Assembly (NCBI GenBank): GCA_964016985.1
Contig: OZ024827.1
Span: forward strand, 19,175,275-19,239,274
Length of the DNA: 64,000 nt
From: Anodontia alba
Taxonomy: Eukaryota > Mollusca > Bivalvia > Lucinida > Lucinidae
Direction: 5' to 3'
The notes below the pieces were generated by a model. That model did not search any database, was not told where the DNA came from, and saw only the letters and a list, made by a program, of their open reading frames with translations. Position numbers and translations under genes: made by a program. Position 1 is the stretch's first letter. Every line of letters begins with the position of its first letter. Positions 50,170 to 62,842 of the stretch are shown here, one piece after another.

Positions 50170-50447
50170 CATTACGAAAACATGCCTATTCAAATATGCT
50201 GAAAATTTTACCACCAAAAAAATTAAAATTTTCATACAAAAAATTCCGATATTTTTTACATTTCTGCTCAAAACATAGATTGTGGGTACTCGTTAGAACC
50301 GCCTCGTCGAGGCGGTTCTAACGAGTACCCACAATCTATGCTTTGAGCAGAAATAAAGAAAAAATGTATACCCCAGTAAACCCCAGTTTTACTATATAAA
50401 AGTGGGGTTTAAAGGGGTCAAAATTTTATAGGCGTGTTTTCGTGCTG
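50170..50447 (+). mobile_element. Hairpin MITE (family A), best-preserved copy
   Basis: Reference copy. Ends 'cattacgaaaacatgcctat' / 'ataggcgtgttttcgtgctg' are inverted. The core is a nearly perfect hairpin of about 55 bp per arm from 'tttctgctcaaaacatagat' through 'gtgggtactcgttagaaccg' around 'cctcgtcgagg'. Each flank has its own minor hairpin: 'aaaattttcat' type on one side, 'aaaccccagttttactatat' + 'aaaagtggggttt' on the other, so the halves are distinguishable. There is no ORF. The superfamily is unknown. Confidence 0.85.
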
Positions 50448-50689
50448 TAGAGATGTGCCGCAGTTCAGTGCTGTGTAGTTACATTGTCGCTACATTCATG
50501 GAAGTCAGCAAATGGATGTTTTCATATGCAACAATAGCCCCATACAACTGGCCAGAGGCTTATAATTCTGCTAGAAGTAGAAGTATAAACCTCTGAGCTG
50601 AATTATTGTTGAAAAGTTCATAAAGTCTCAAAACTACAATCACCATAACCTACGACATGGATCTTGTCAGAAAAGGAATCTGAAGAATT

Positions 50690-51035
50690 GGTTGGTTGGT
50701 TTGGGGTTTTACGACCCAGTAAACACTATAAAGTTCATGCCAAGCAGGCCTGTTTACCTAACCACAGTTAACCTGATAGGCTTATTCCTCTAGGCGGTTA
50801 ATCAGTACTTGTCTACGTACTTTAGCCAGAAACTGACGACTATACTTCTTGAATCAGCGGAAGGGAGAGAATGAACTTAGGAAATGTTTCATGATCAACC
50901 TCAACGATTTTTTTTTCGGACCCTTAGCGGGTCAAACACACACCCTTCTGATCACCAGTCAAATGCACATTCAAATGAGAGTAGTATAGGGTGGCCCACC
51001 CCTATACTACTAATGAGCCACCGAGGTCAGTGAAA
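50690..51035 (-). mobile_element. tRNA-derived SINE, right copy
   Basis: Mirror of 4976-5315. Confidence 0.6.
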
Positions 51036-51421
51036 TAAAGTAAAATGATGTATGGCTAAGAACATTACCTTTATGATAAGAGGGGAATCTAAATAAATAT
51101 TTTTTAAAGTTTTTGTGAAAAAAAAACCATATATTATGGGTACTCATCTGAATCGCGAGGCGATTCTAATGAGTACCCACAAGATGCATTTTTGTCGGAA
51201 AACAGGAAAAACCTGCAATAACTTTTGCTAATAAAAAGCACACATCTTTTCGGGAATTGTGACTATGAATCTTCATTAAAACATACATACGACATGTGGT
51301 GTATGAACTGTAAAGTTTAAAGTCAACAATCCCAATCAGTCTTTATTCTTCCATTTAAATTATGGGTTGGGGCTTGACGATATGTCTTTGGCTTGCCCCG
51401 CCGTGGTTCAGCTATTGGTTT

Positions 51422-51938
51422 TCATTTACTCTGGCATACAGTAGAATTAGACATGAGTACTCGTCTTTGTTTATTATAGTGATTAATTTGATTTTTATGT
51501 TTTCGCTTTGATGCATTGACTGAGTTGGGAGCCTTTATGCGAACCGAATTTTTATGTGTTCTGTATTAAGAGTAGCATCGGGACCCAGGGTGAAGTTAGC
51601 TAGCTGTAAAAGTGCTTTAAACCCCGCGGTGGTTTGCTCTACCGACCGTTCTAAGGCGGTGGTCCCGGTGTTAGTCTTACTTTTTGTTGCTTTGTGGTTT
51701 ATTCTACGAGGCGATTTGTTGTATGTCTTTCCGTGTGTCATTTTGTTCTTGTGTTTTTTAGTCCTTTTAGTATTGCGATTACCTCGCTTGGGGAAGAGAG
51801 AGCTAATCTTAGTGCTTTTCGTACGTTTGTTTGATTTGTGCTTGTTTAGATTTGTCGGTTTCCTCTTCCTCTTGGGGTCTGGGATGGGCTGCGGTTTGTG
51901 ATTGTGGCACTCCCTGGACTTTTCTCTTACCTTTTTTG
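51422..51938 (-). pseudogene. Lysine/arginine-rich retroelement ORF, right copy, frameshifted
   Basis: Mirror of 4071-4583. One base is lost at 'ttatgtgttctgtattaag', so the frame shifts after 'TLNTEHIKI', unlike the open left copy. Confidence 0.6.
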
Positions 51939-52097
51939 TTTATTACACCAGCATACTTGGATACCGATTGATATATAATTTTCCCTTTACCTGTCGTCTG
52001 TTCGTTCGTACGTAAGTTCGCTTGTCCTTCTGTGGCGTAAGTTTACATCTGCGTCAAAGGTTTTGCGTCTTTGAGACTTTATAATATTGTATTATTA

Positions 52098-52890
52098 CGA
52101 GGGTCCTGCGAAAAGTTTCGTCACTGGGTTCGGATTACTTAGTGCTACGTTTTATTAAACATATTTTTATTGCAAACCGTCAAAGTATTCCCCCTTTACT
52201 GAAACACATTTTTGTAACCTTTTTACCCAGTCGCGAAAAGCAGATAAATAATCTTCTTTTGATATCTGTTTGAGACACTGATAAATAGCGCTGTCAAGAG
52301 AACTTCTAGACGTATACTTATTTCCAGAAAGCATTTTCTTAAGCCTTGGAAATAAAAAGAAGTCACAGGGACTCGGGTCAGGTGAATAAGGTGGATGGTT
52401 TAAACTTTCACCTTTTCAGAAGCCAAAAAAGACTTAACCACCTCTCACTTATGAGGGGAGGCGTTGTCATGTAAAAGGTGGACTCCTGATCATCCTTTGC
52501 TTGGTCGTTTCTTATTGTAAAACTCTTTTACTTTCTTCAGTACAGAATTCTTGTAGATTCGGCCAGTGAATGTATGACCAGATGGACAAGGCACTAGAAA
52601 CACTGGCCATTAAAGAAAATTGCGTAGAACATCTTCTTCGAACTTATGGTTCTCTTGGCAATACATGGGCGTTTTAGCTTATTATCAGCCCTTCTTTGTG
52701 GCTCAAACATGTGCACCCAGGTTTCATCACCTGTTAGCAAGTAAGAAATGACCCGACTATTACAGCCTTTGTATGTTTTCAAAAGTTCCCGGGCACATTT
52801 AAGGCGTTGTGTCTTTTGCTTCTCAGTGAGCAAACGAGGTACCCACCTAGCACAAACCTTTCTCAGGTCCAAACGCTTTTTCAGAATTGA
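52098..52890 (-). pseudogene. Mariner-like transposase fragment, right copy
   Basis: Mirror of 3112-3905, with terminal repeat 'cgagggtcctgcgaaaagtt' at 52098. The readable piece is at 52872-52594. Two extra codons remain open compared with the left copy (no TAG after 'KRTIS'). Confidence 0.85.
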
Positions 52891-53104
52891 TTTACAAATT
52901 CCCTAAGTTCTCAAGAGGACATTTGGACAATTCACAAATTCATTAAATTCTCTACTTGACATTTTGATATTTTACAGTCTAATACGGACAGAAAGACACT
53001 TGGAAAACCCTTGAATTTTTATAGCCTAGTCAAAAAAAAAAGACACTTGGAATACTAGTTGAAAAAAGTTCTCTCCCTTTATTGCGAAGCGACCCATTTT
53101 TTCT

Positions 53105-53395
53105 ATGCTTTTATGTGGATGGTTTGGTGGTGCGAAGGTGTATTGTATCTTTTGTCACCGGGGCGTCCAGCTGATATTGGCTTATAGTTGGGCAAGGCCT
53201 CCTATCCTTGCAGCAGGAAAGGGTAGGGAGTTGATGTTTTTATTTCTTCTGTTTCTTTACTTTCATTCCTGTTCCTCTTTCTTCCCTGTCCCTCTCTTTC
53301 ATCTCTTCTGCTATCTCTTCTGTCTCTTTTCTCCCTTTCTCTGGGAGACGACACAAAATGATGTGTCGTTAAACCCCAACTCAATCAATCTATGG
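53105..53395 (+). mobile_element. SINE-like element, right copy
   Basis: Starts 'atgcttttatgtggatggtt'; ends 'gatgtgtcgttaaaccccaa' + 'ctcaatcaatct'. Confidence 0.55.
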
Positions 53396-54363
53396 TTTTA
53401 TATGTAACGTTTTCTTCTAAGAAAAAATATAGCTTTTACTGATAAATTCCAATGGAGTTTCTGTCTTGATTAGTATTCCATACTGTCCAATGTGAAATTT
53501 AAGGAATTCGGTGACTTGCAAATTCACTCTCTAGATGACATTTGGACAATTAACAAAGTCTTCAAATTCTCTACTTGTTATTTGGATATTTTTACAATCT
53601 CCCTTTATAGCGACGGAACCACATGTTTTTACACGGTTCATATGTAACTTTTTTTCAAAAAAAAAAAAAAAAAAAAATCCATGGAGTTTCTTTCTTTGTT
53701 AGTTTTCCACTCTGTCCTATGGGTTACTGTATTTATCACTATTTATAAATATCCTAGGTAGGCTATATTTGTTTTCAGAAAGTTTTCTCTTTCTATATAG
53801 CAACGCGCCCACATTTTTACATAGTTTATATATAATCTTTTATAAAAAAATGCTTTTATTGATAAATTTCAATGGAGTTTCTATTTGGTTAGTATCCCAT
53901 ACTGTCCATTGTGAATTTAAGGAGTTTGGTGATTCACATATTCTTAAGTCTTTCATTTGGACAATTCACAAATTCATCAAATTCTCTAACTGATTTTTGG
54001 ATATTTTACAGCCTAATATGAACAGAAACTTGGAATACTAGTTGAAAAAAAAAATCTCCCTAAATTGCAACGCGACCCATTTTTCCATGGTTTTATATGT
54101 AACTTTTTTTTCTAAGAAAAAAATAATGCTTCTTCTGATAAATTTTAATAAAGTTTCTATCTTGGTTAGTATTCCATACTGTCCATTGTGAAATTTAAGG
54201 AATTTGGTGATTCACAAATCTCCCTCTCTGGATGACATTTTTACAATTCACAAATTCTCTACTTGACATTTGGATATTTCACATTCATCAGATTCTCTAC
54301 TTGTTATTTGGATATTTTACAGCCTAATATGGGCAGAAAGACACATTAAAAGCCCTGAATTTT

Positions 54364-54643
54364 CACCACGAAAACATACCTATATAATTTTGACCCCCTT
54401 AAACCCCACTTTTATATAGTAAAACTGGGGTTTACAGTGGTATACATTATTTTTCATATTTCTGCTCCAAAACATAGATTGTGAGTATTCGTTAGAACCG
54501 CCTCGTCGAGGCGGTTCTAACGAGTACCCACAATCTATGTTTTGAGCAGAAGTAGGAAAAATATCAGAATTTTTATCTGAAAACGTTCAGTTTTTTTGGT
54601 GGTGAAATTTTCAATAAATTTGAATAGGCGTGTTTTCGTAATG
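54364..54643 (-). mobile_element. Hairpin MITE (family A), right copy of L1
   Basis: 'caccacgaaaacatacctat' to 'ggcgtgttttcgtaatg'. Confidence 0.8.
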
Positions 54644-55234
54644 TATAGCCTAGTCGAAAAGAAAGGATACTTGGAATACTAGTGGGAAAAATCTCTCCCA
54701 ATATAGCGATTCGACTACATTTTATTAAAATGGTTTATATGTAACTGTTTTTCAAAACAAAAAAAAAATCGCTATTTTTTGTCTAAAATCCATTGATTTT
54801 CTGTCTTCGATAGTTTTCCACACTGTCCTATGGATTACTGATTTCCACACTGTTTTAAAAATCCTGGCTAGGCTGTATTTGTTTTCAGAAACTTTTCTCT
54901 CTATATATAGTGACGAGACCACATTTTATACATGATTATTTGTAACTTTTTTTTATCTAAGAAACAAAAATGCCTTTACCGATAAATTTCAATGGAGTTT
55001 CTATCTTCGTTAGTATTCCACACGTGTGTCTAAAATGAAATTTAAGGAATTAGTAATTCACAAATTCCCTAAGTTCTCTAAATGACATTTAGACAATTCA
55101 CAAAATCGTCAAATTCTCTACTTGACATTTGGAAATTTTTACAGCCTAGTACGGACAGAAAGACACTTGGAACCCTGCCCCCCCCCCCCCCCCGTGGGGG
55201 ATAAATTACTCCTTATATAGTGGCGCGGTCACAT

Positions 55235-57050
55235 TTTTAGCTCACCTGAACTCTGCTCAGGATGAGCTATTGTGATCACTTTTCGTCCGTCGTCCGTGCG
55301 TCCGTCCGTCCGTGCGTCCGTCCGTTAACATTTTCAAAGGACTTCTCCTCTGAAGCCGCTGAGCCAGTTTTGCTCAAATTTCATATGGAGCCTCCTTAGG
55401 ATGGGGGAACGAAAGATTGCTAAAATGGTCGTGGTCCGTTGATCAAGATGGCCGCCACGCCCGTATATGGTAAAAACTTTTAAAATTCTTTTCCTCTAGA
55501 ACCGAGAATGCCATGGGGATGAACCTTTGCAGGAATCATCGGGGAGGGGAGTTCTACCAAAATTGCTAAAACAATTATTGTACGTTGACGTTTGACCTTT
55601 TTACGGCAAGGTCAAGTTTGCTTCCCTATGCATTTGTATGGGAAAAAACTTTAAAAATCTTCTTCTCCAAAACCGAGCATGCCTTATGGCTGAATCTTTG
55701 CATATATCTTAAGGAACAGGAGGGCTACCAAAATTATTAAAATAATGGTCGTACATTGACATTTGACCTTTTTACGGTAAGGTCAATTTTGCTTCCTTAT
55801 GCATTTGTATTGGAAAAATGTTCAGAATTTCAAACAACTTCTCCTCTGGAGCCTCTGGGCCAATTTTGCTCAAATTTCATATGGAGCCTCCTTAGTTAGG
55901 GGGAACAAAAGATTGCTAAAACGGTCACGATTCGTTGACCAAGATGGCCACCATGCCCATATATGGTAAAAACCTTTAAAAATCTTCTTCTCTAGAACCG
56001 AGGATGCTTTTGGTCTGAATGTTTGCATAAATCATTGGGGACAGGGGGTCTACCAAAGTTGCTAAATAATAGTCATACATTTACATTTGACCTTTTTACG
56101 GCAAGGTCAAGTTTGCTTCCTTATGCATTTGTATGGGAAAAACATTTAAAAATCTTATTCTCCGAAACCGAGGATGGCTTGTGGCTGAATCTTTGCATAT
56201 ATCATCTGGAACGGGCGGTCTACCAAAGTTGCTAAAATAATTGTCATACATTGACATTTAACCTTTTTACGGAGAGGTCAAGTTTGCTTCTGTATGCATT
56301 TGTATGAGCCCCATACATTTGTATGGAAAAAATGTTGATAATTTCAAATGGCTTTTCCTCTGAAGCCTCCGGGCCAGTGTTGCTCAAATTTTGATGCGGA
56401 GCCTCCGTGGGCAGGAGAATGAAAGATTGCTAAAATGGGTATAGTCCATTGATCAAAATGGCTGCCATGCCCATATATGTTAAAAACCTTTAAAATTCTT
56501 CTTTTCCATAACCAAATAAGCCCTGGGTCCTAATCTTTGCACAAATTATGGAGGACAGGAGATCTACCAAAATTGCTAAAATGATGGTTTTATGTTGACA
56601 TTTGAGCTTTTTACCTCCAAGGTCAAATTTGCTTCCCCATTTGTTTGGGCCATATACATTTATATTGAAAGTATCGAAGTGACTTGTAGATCAACAGTAG
56701 TTAAAATTGTTCTGATTGGAAATCTAAGTTTATATTTATAATATTTCTATGCCACTGTGCTGTTTACATGTATAAAATCATGATTCTTCAGAAACCACTT
56801 ATCCAATTTCCACCAAATTTCACATTGATCCTTCTGTTGAAATGTGATTGATAGTTTATTCAAATGATTATACTCCATTGATTGTCAGGCCCATATATTC
56901 TTCTTCAAAATTAAGAACTGCTCAAATGATGGTATTTTCATTAGTTGCGATGATAGGATTAGAAAAATGTTGCATAACATCTGCATGTCTGCAGTGGCTA
57001 TGTCACTCAGGTGAGCGAACCGTGGCCCGTGGGCCTCTTGTTTACGTTAA
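55235..57050. mobile_element. Composite element with roughly 260-bp tandem core
   Basis: It starts 'ttttagctcacctgaactct' with 'gagctattgtgatcactttt' and 'cgtccgtccgtccg', and ends 'cactcaggtgagcgaaccgt' + 'ggcccgtgggcctcttgttta'. Core units carry 'aaggtcaagtttgcttccct', 'atgcatttgtatgggaaaaa' and 'ctaccaaaattgctaaaa'. Its first 715 bp mirror bases 1-715; the rest would pair with sequence left of the window. Confidence 0.75.
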
Positions 57051-57056
57051 TAAGTA

Positions 57057-58200
57057 ACTTTTCCAAAAAAAAAAAAAAAATGCTGTCAATGTTGTTTCTA
57101 TTCTACTGTATCCCACATTATTTAAAAATCCTTGCTAGCCTATATATATATATTCAGAAAGATTTCTCTCTATATAGCGACGCGACACCATTTTTTAAAT
57201 GGTTTATATGAAACTTTTTTCTAAGAAAAATATGCCAGTACTGATCAATTTCAACGTAGTTTCTATCTTCGCTAGTATTCCACACTGTCCATTGTGAAAT
57301 TTAAGGAATTTGGCGATTCACAAGTTCCATAAATTTTCTAGGTGACATTAGGACAATTCACAAATTCACCAAATTCTCTACTTAACATTTGGACATTTCA
57401 CATTCATCAGAGTCTTTACTATATATTTGGATACTTTTACAGAAAGACACTTGAAAAACCCGTGACGTTTTATAGCTAGTCGGAAAAAAGACACTTGGAA
57501 TACTAGTGGAAAAATAAATCTCTCCCTGTATAGCAAAGCGACCACTTTTTTACACTTTAAGTGTAACTTTTATCAAAAAAAAAAAAAAAGAAAAAAAAAA
57601 AAGATATTTTTTGACTAAAATCCATGGAGTTTCTATCTTCGTTAGTATTCCACACTGCCCTATGTACTGCTGTATTCCACACTATTAAAAGGCTATATAT
57701 GTTTTCAGAAAATTTTCTCTCCCTATATAACGACGCGACCATATTTTTTACATGGTTTATATGTAACTTTTTTCTAATATAAAATTGCCTTTACAGATAA
57801 ATTTCAATGGGGTTTCTATCTTCTTTAGTATTCCACACTGTCCATTGTGAAATTTAAGGAATTTGACAAACTTCCTAAATTCTCTAGATGACATTTGGAC
57901 ATTTCACAAATTCACCAGATCTTCTACTTGACATTTGGACATTTCACAAATACATCAAATTCTCTACTTAACATTTGGTTAGTTTTACACCCTAATACGG
58001 ACAGAAAGACACTTGGAAAACCCCTGAATTTTTAAGCCTTGTCGGAAAAAGGCACTTGGAATACTAGTGGGAAAACATTTCTCTCCCTATATAAATTTCA
58101 GTCGAGTTTCTATCTTCGTTAGTATTCCACAATGTCCTATGGACTATTGCATTCGACACTGTTTTATCGACTTTGGCTTGGATGTTAACAGTGTAGAATA
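57057..58200. repeat. AT-rich repeat block, further copy
   Basis: Same phrases as 721-3108 in reverse ('tagtattccacactgtccat', 'ctctacttgacatttggaca'). No gene. Confidence 0.75.
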
Positions 58201-60476
58201 CTAACGAAGATAGAAATCCCATTGGAATTTATCTGTAAAGGCAAATTTTCGGGTCGGGCTGTTGAAATTACTTCTGGGCCATTTTAGAACCATCGTAAGT
58301 ATTCCATACTGTTTCATTTGTTTTTGCTGTCCTTATAGAGGCGACAGTATGAATAAATTCACGTCAACAGGAATTGGTTAAAAATGTGATTTTTTTGGCT
58401 CTTTCTTTATGATTTTTTTCTGGGATTTTTTCCATCGTTAGTATTTCACACTGTTTCAAATGTTTAGTCATAATATTATTTTAGTTTTATTTTAATGGAC
58501 TATCAAACAGGCTCCAGTGACTATTTTTTTTCTTATAATTTTGTTTGATAATCCACTGAAATAAAATCAAAATAATATCATGGCTTCAAAATCCATGCTA
58601 TCATTTTGGTTTTATTTTAGTGGACTATCAAACAGTTTACGGAACAAAAAGTCTCTGGAGACTAGAGCCAGTCTATGGCTCTTCCTGTAATTGCTGATAC
58701 TATTTTTATTTGGTTTATTTGTATGAAAGCTTTTGATTGCATGCGAATATTGAAAACGGTAGACGGGGATTTGGCATGAAGGTAACGTCACAAAGATTTT
58801 GCTTAATAGTTAGAGGACCCCTATGGGGTTATAACATATAGTTCTAATCTGGAGATGCATCAGAATTAAAAGTGAGGTTTCCCGCGAGTAAAACTGGTTT
58901 AAGCACCTTAACAACAAGTTGATCACATTGCTGGACAGGATACAGTAAACACAACAATAAGACAACGAATATGACAAACGACAAGTAGCAAAATTTACAA
59001 GGGGGTGGGTGGGGATTAATCAATTTTATTCTCGCAAAATCTTCTCCATAGGTTCAATTGTTGTAAAACAACATAATGATTATTCGGCTCGCAAAAAGGC
59101 TCCCTCTCAATCAGAAAAAAAATTCACAGAAAAACGTGTATATCAAATTAAATCACGATGATGACACTCGTGGCGATCACCTCACAAATTGGTACCCAAA
59201 GCGCAATAAGACCACTTGTTAAACAGCAATACCCTAGACTTTCCAATGTAACTAGGCATTAACGATAGAAGCGGTCACTTCTCTTTTCTTGTTTAACCCC
59301 TTCTTTAGGTTGTGAGTAAATAAAAACATAAAAATGAAGACACCTTGTACATGCCACAATTGGGTAGCACTCAATGGGCACCAAAAGAAGGAAAGATAAG
59401 GAAAGCATTATTGTATCAATTGAGAAGAAACAATATTTGCTGACAATAATGTTATTTGATATACTTTGTCATTTAATCGGATAAATTGTGTCAGTGGAGA
59501 AAAACAATATTTTGGTAGTAACTAAAGTGACTATTTGTCATGTTATCGGATAAATCTAATGACTATATAAGTTTATATTGCCCTCAATTTAACTGTTGAA
59601 TAATAAATGCTTTAGATATGCAGAGATGCAATGATGTATCATGAGGTGGCGCCCCAGTTTTATTAGTTATTAACATTACGAACTAACCATAAAGAAATGA
59701 TAATCCATATTATAAAGGTGTGTCAGATTAACCGTAAGCTCGCGTCCCAGTCATTGTTTTTTGAGCTAACACCAAGACTATAAAGCATATATTGCATTTT
59801 ATCCTATATTACAAATCCAACATTTACCCTATTTACTTTCCTTGAGCTGACTATTACATATTTAAAGTCACTCTAAGTTTTAAGCCCTAAATGACCTTTA
59901 CATGTTAAGAAACCAATCTGTCCAGTCTAGACTCTGTAAAAATAAGTTCACTGTTAGCCTAAACTAACGAATGGCGTATCAGATAGCGTCCAGGTCTGTG
60001 CTCTTCCTGGAAGTTATGCTATAATGAATTGATTATATTCAATAGTCGACACATGAATGTAAAATATGTACAGTATTTATAAATGACTATTCTGTGTAAA
60101 CAAACTGAGTTATACTGTCATATAAAGTTTTGGAAAATAGCTGTGCTTCATCGGCAGTTGCTTCAGAAATAAAGTATATCTCTTGTCTGTTTTCAGAATA
60201 CGGCTGTCTTCCATATGTATCTGTTTCCGAAATCCTGAAGCATTTCGTGTGTTTGGTTACATTCTGCTTCTTCTTTACAGATTCCCCGTTCTACTGCTAG
60301 ATTTAACTCTCTGTTACCTACTGTTAACGTTTCACTTTTGAAACTTCACTCTGTATCATCTATAAATTTATATGGCGCTTCCAATTATAATATTTTCAGT
60401 AATCACCTTAGAATTTGACTTTCTCCAATTAAATCTCCTATACTTCTAAAATAAGAATCCGTATAAAAGGAACAGT
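58201..60476. other. No gene seen
   Basis: AT-rich sequence. At 58480-58640 a motif 'tggactatcaaacag' occurs twice with an inverted relative 'tttgataatccactgaaata' between. The stretch just before 60477 may belong to the 5' end of the Penelope-like element, but I see no reliable frame. Confidence 0.5.
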
Positions 60477-61331
60477 ATGTACCTTAATATTTCTAAGTGC
60501 AATGTCAAGAGTTGCATCTGTTGCAATCATTTAATTTGTCAGTCAACTATAATTTCCTCAGTTAATCATAGACAATTTTCACTTGCAGCGAAGGAGGCTG
60601 AGGAATGCAGTATGTTGGACAGACCAAACGGGCCCTTAAAACAAGATTTAAGGAACATTTGCTTAAAATCAAAAAAGCAAAGAAAATTGATCATTTCTTT
60701 ATTAACATTTCCGGAGTACTGGTCATTCATGGTCATCTAGTAAAGTTTTGGTTCAACCTGTTGAAAATATTATACACAAGTCCAATTCTACCGAAAGATT
60801 CAAAAACATTTTAAGACATGAACTTGAACTTAAATGGATTAATCGTTTACAAACCCCTTTTCCACTTGGATTTAATGATAATATTTACACGCAATTTTAA
60901 ACGAAAACATAAAACTGTCTTATCTCTTTTTGATTTAAATATTCTCTTACATTCTGGACGTCATCAAATGCTCTCTAAACTAGCTTCACTGTCTGTTTCT
61001 TCATTACGTAAGTTAGATGATGAGGTGAATAAATTTTATGATAGAAAACATGATTTGTATGAAGCAGTTCTCCTTACTTGATGTTATACTCAACATGCTC
61101 TTCGTCCTTAGACACTTCATCAAAATTCCTTTCAATAATAATGGTATTGAATTCATAGATTTACCTAGCATATTTCGAGATAATAATGTTATATCAGCTA
61201 TACCATCATATTTCGAAAACACGGAATCTCCTATTATTTGTTATAAATATAACAAACCTATCCGTAATACTATACTAAATTTCAATAAATTAGTTTCTGA
61301 TCTTGCTATTGAAACTAGTTACCCTGATTCT

Positions 61332-61340
61332 TGAGATTGT
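61332..61340 (+). other. In-frame TGA at the expected CxC motif (candidate selenocysteine)
   Basis: TGA-GAT-TGT, i.e. [TGA]-D-C, lies just before 'KDSKFCYQPVGHIVT', where N-terminal-EN Penelope-like elements have a C-x-C motif between nuclease and RT. The frame is open on both sides. Confidence 0.6.
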
Positions 61341-61568
61341 AAAGATTCTAAATTTTGTTATCAACCAGTGGGTCATATTGTCACTTGTAACTTGAAGATT
61401 ATATATAACTGGTTCACGAATCCGTTCAGTTATTTCAAAAGGACCTAAATATAGATTCCCAGCCCACATTGATTTCAATAAATGTCAGGAAACAATTGCC
61501 AGTGCTTTAAATGACTATTGTACGCGTTGGTGTAAACGAGAGCATGTTGAATCTAATGCTTTAAATAA

Positions 61569-62081
61569 TTGGAAATTAAAGACAAGACTTTTAAGATCAT
61601 TGATGAACGTGTGTTATTTTACTCTAATAACCTTGATCTTCTCCCTCCTAAGCCTAAAATATCTTTTCAGTATTTGAAACAAGATATCCAAGAATTTCAT
61701 AGGAAATATCTTTTGGCTCCAGCTGATAAAGCTGCTAATAATGTTGTTGTTGTGTGACGACTTTATTATATCAATACTCTAATACAAGAACTTGGTAGTA
61801 CCAAAACATATGAATGGATTTCTACTGACGAGAGATCTATTGTCAATACCCATTCTATCGATATTACTGCTAAGTTTGCAGTGAGTATTAAAAAAAAGCA
61901 AGACAGACTTCCTACGTTATATTGGTTACCGAAACTTCATAAACGACCTTATAAAGCACGTTTCATTGCTAATTCTAGTTCATGTACGACTACTGTTTTG
62001 TCCAAACTGCTAACTTCATGCCTTACTGCTGTTAAAAACATTGGATTAGATACTATGATACTGTTTACGAAAAGGACTTAA
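61569..62081 (+). pseudogene. RT N-terminal segment with one in-frame TGA
   Basis: One frame is continuous from 61569 to TAA 62079 except for TGA at 61755-61757, between 'NNVVVV' and 'RLYYINTL'. From what I recall of relatives, a cysteine stands there. One base would separate TGA from TGT or TGC. Confidence 0.7.
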
Positions 62082-62842
62082 TTAACTATTTTTGTCAATT
62101 AAAAATTCTAATGATGTTCTCAATAAATTTAAATCTAAAAACTTTCAGGCTTCTAAATTGTCTACATATGATTTTTCTACACTGTATACTACGTTACCTC
62201 ATCATCTTATAAAAGATAAACTTATTGATTTAATTAACCGAACGTTTATTCGGAAGAATACCCAGTATTTGGCTTGCAACGAAGAATGTGCCCTTTTCAC
62301 TTCTGATGTATATAATAATCACAATTTATGGTCGTGTCAGAAAGTCTTGATGCCCTTGTTTATCTTTTGGATAATATTTTTACTAGATTTGGAACTAAAC
62401 TTTTTAGGCAAACTATTGGCATTCCGATGGGAACTAATTGTGCTCCTCTTGTTGCAGATTTGTTTCTTTTTTATTATGAGAGAGATTTCATGAAGTCTCT
62501 CTCACGTAAAAATCAGGCTGACATTATTGAGGCTTTAAATTCAACTTCAAGATACCTTGATGATTTGTTAAATATTGACAATATTTACTTTGACCAAATG
62601 GTGACCGGATATACCCAGCAGAACTCCAGTTAAATAGAGCAAATTCTTCCGATACCGAGGCACCTTTTTTGGATTTGAATCTATGTATATCTAATGGTAC
62701 AGTTTCCACCAAAATTTGTGATAAACGGGACGATTTTGATTTTGATATAGTCAATTTCCCTTTTCTGGATGGCGATGTCCCCCGGCGTACCTCATATGGG
62801 GTAAACATATCTAAGCTTATTAGATTCGCCAGAGCTTCTTCA

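Larger units (their letters stand above)
52900..55230. repeat. AT-rich tandem/dispersed repeat block, right copy
   Basis: Mirror of 721-3108, with the SINE at 53105-53395 and the MITE at 54364-54643 inside. No gene. Confidence 0.75.
30159..55949 (-). repeat. Right arm of the giant inverted repeat
   Basis: This is the mirror of bases 1-27630. The inner edge is clear: the sequence from 30159 ('tagattgtgggtaattg') is the reverse complement of the sequence ending at 27630, and similarity stops there. The outer edge given is only the partner of base 1; similarity presumably continues. Unlike the left arm, this arm runs without a visible break into spacer sequence, because the MITE at 30048-30466 is complete and crosses the boundary. 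That makes this arm plus the spacer the likely original locus. Confidence 0.97.
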
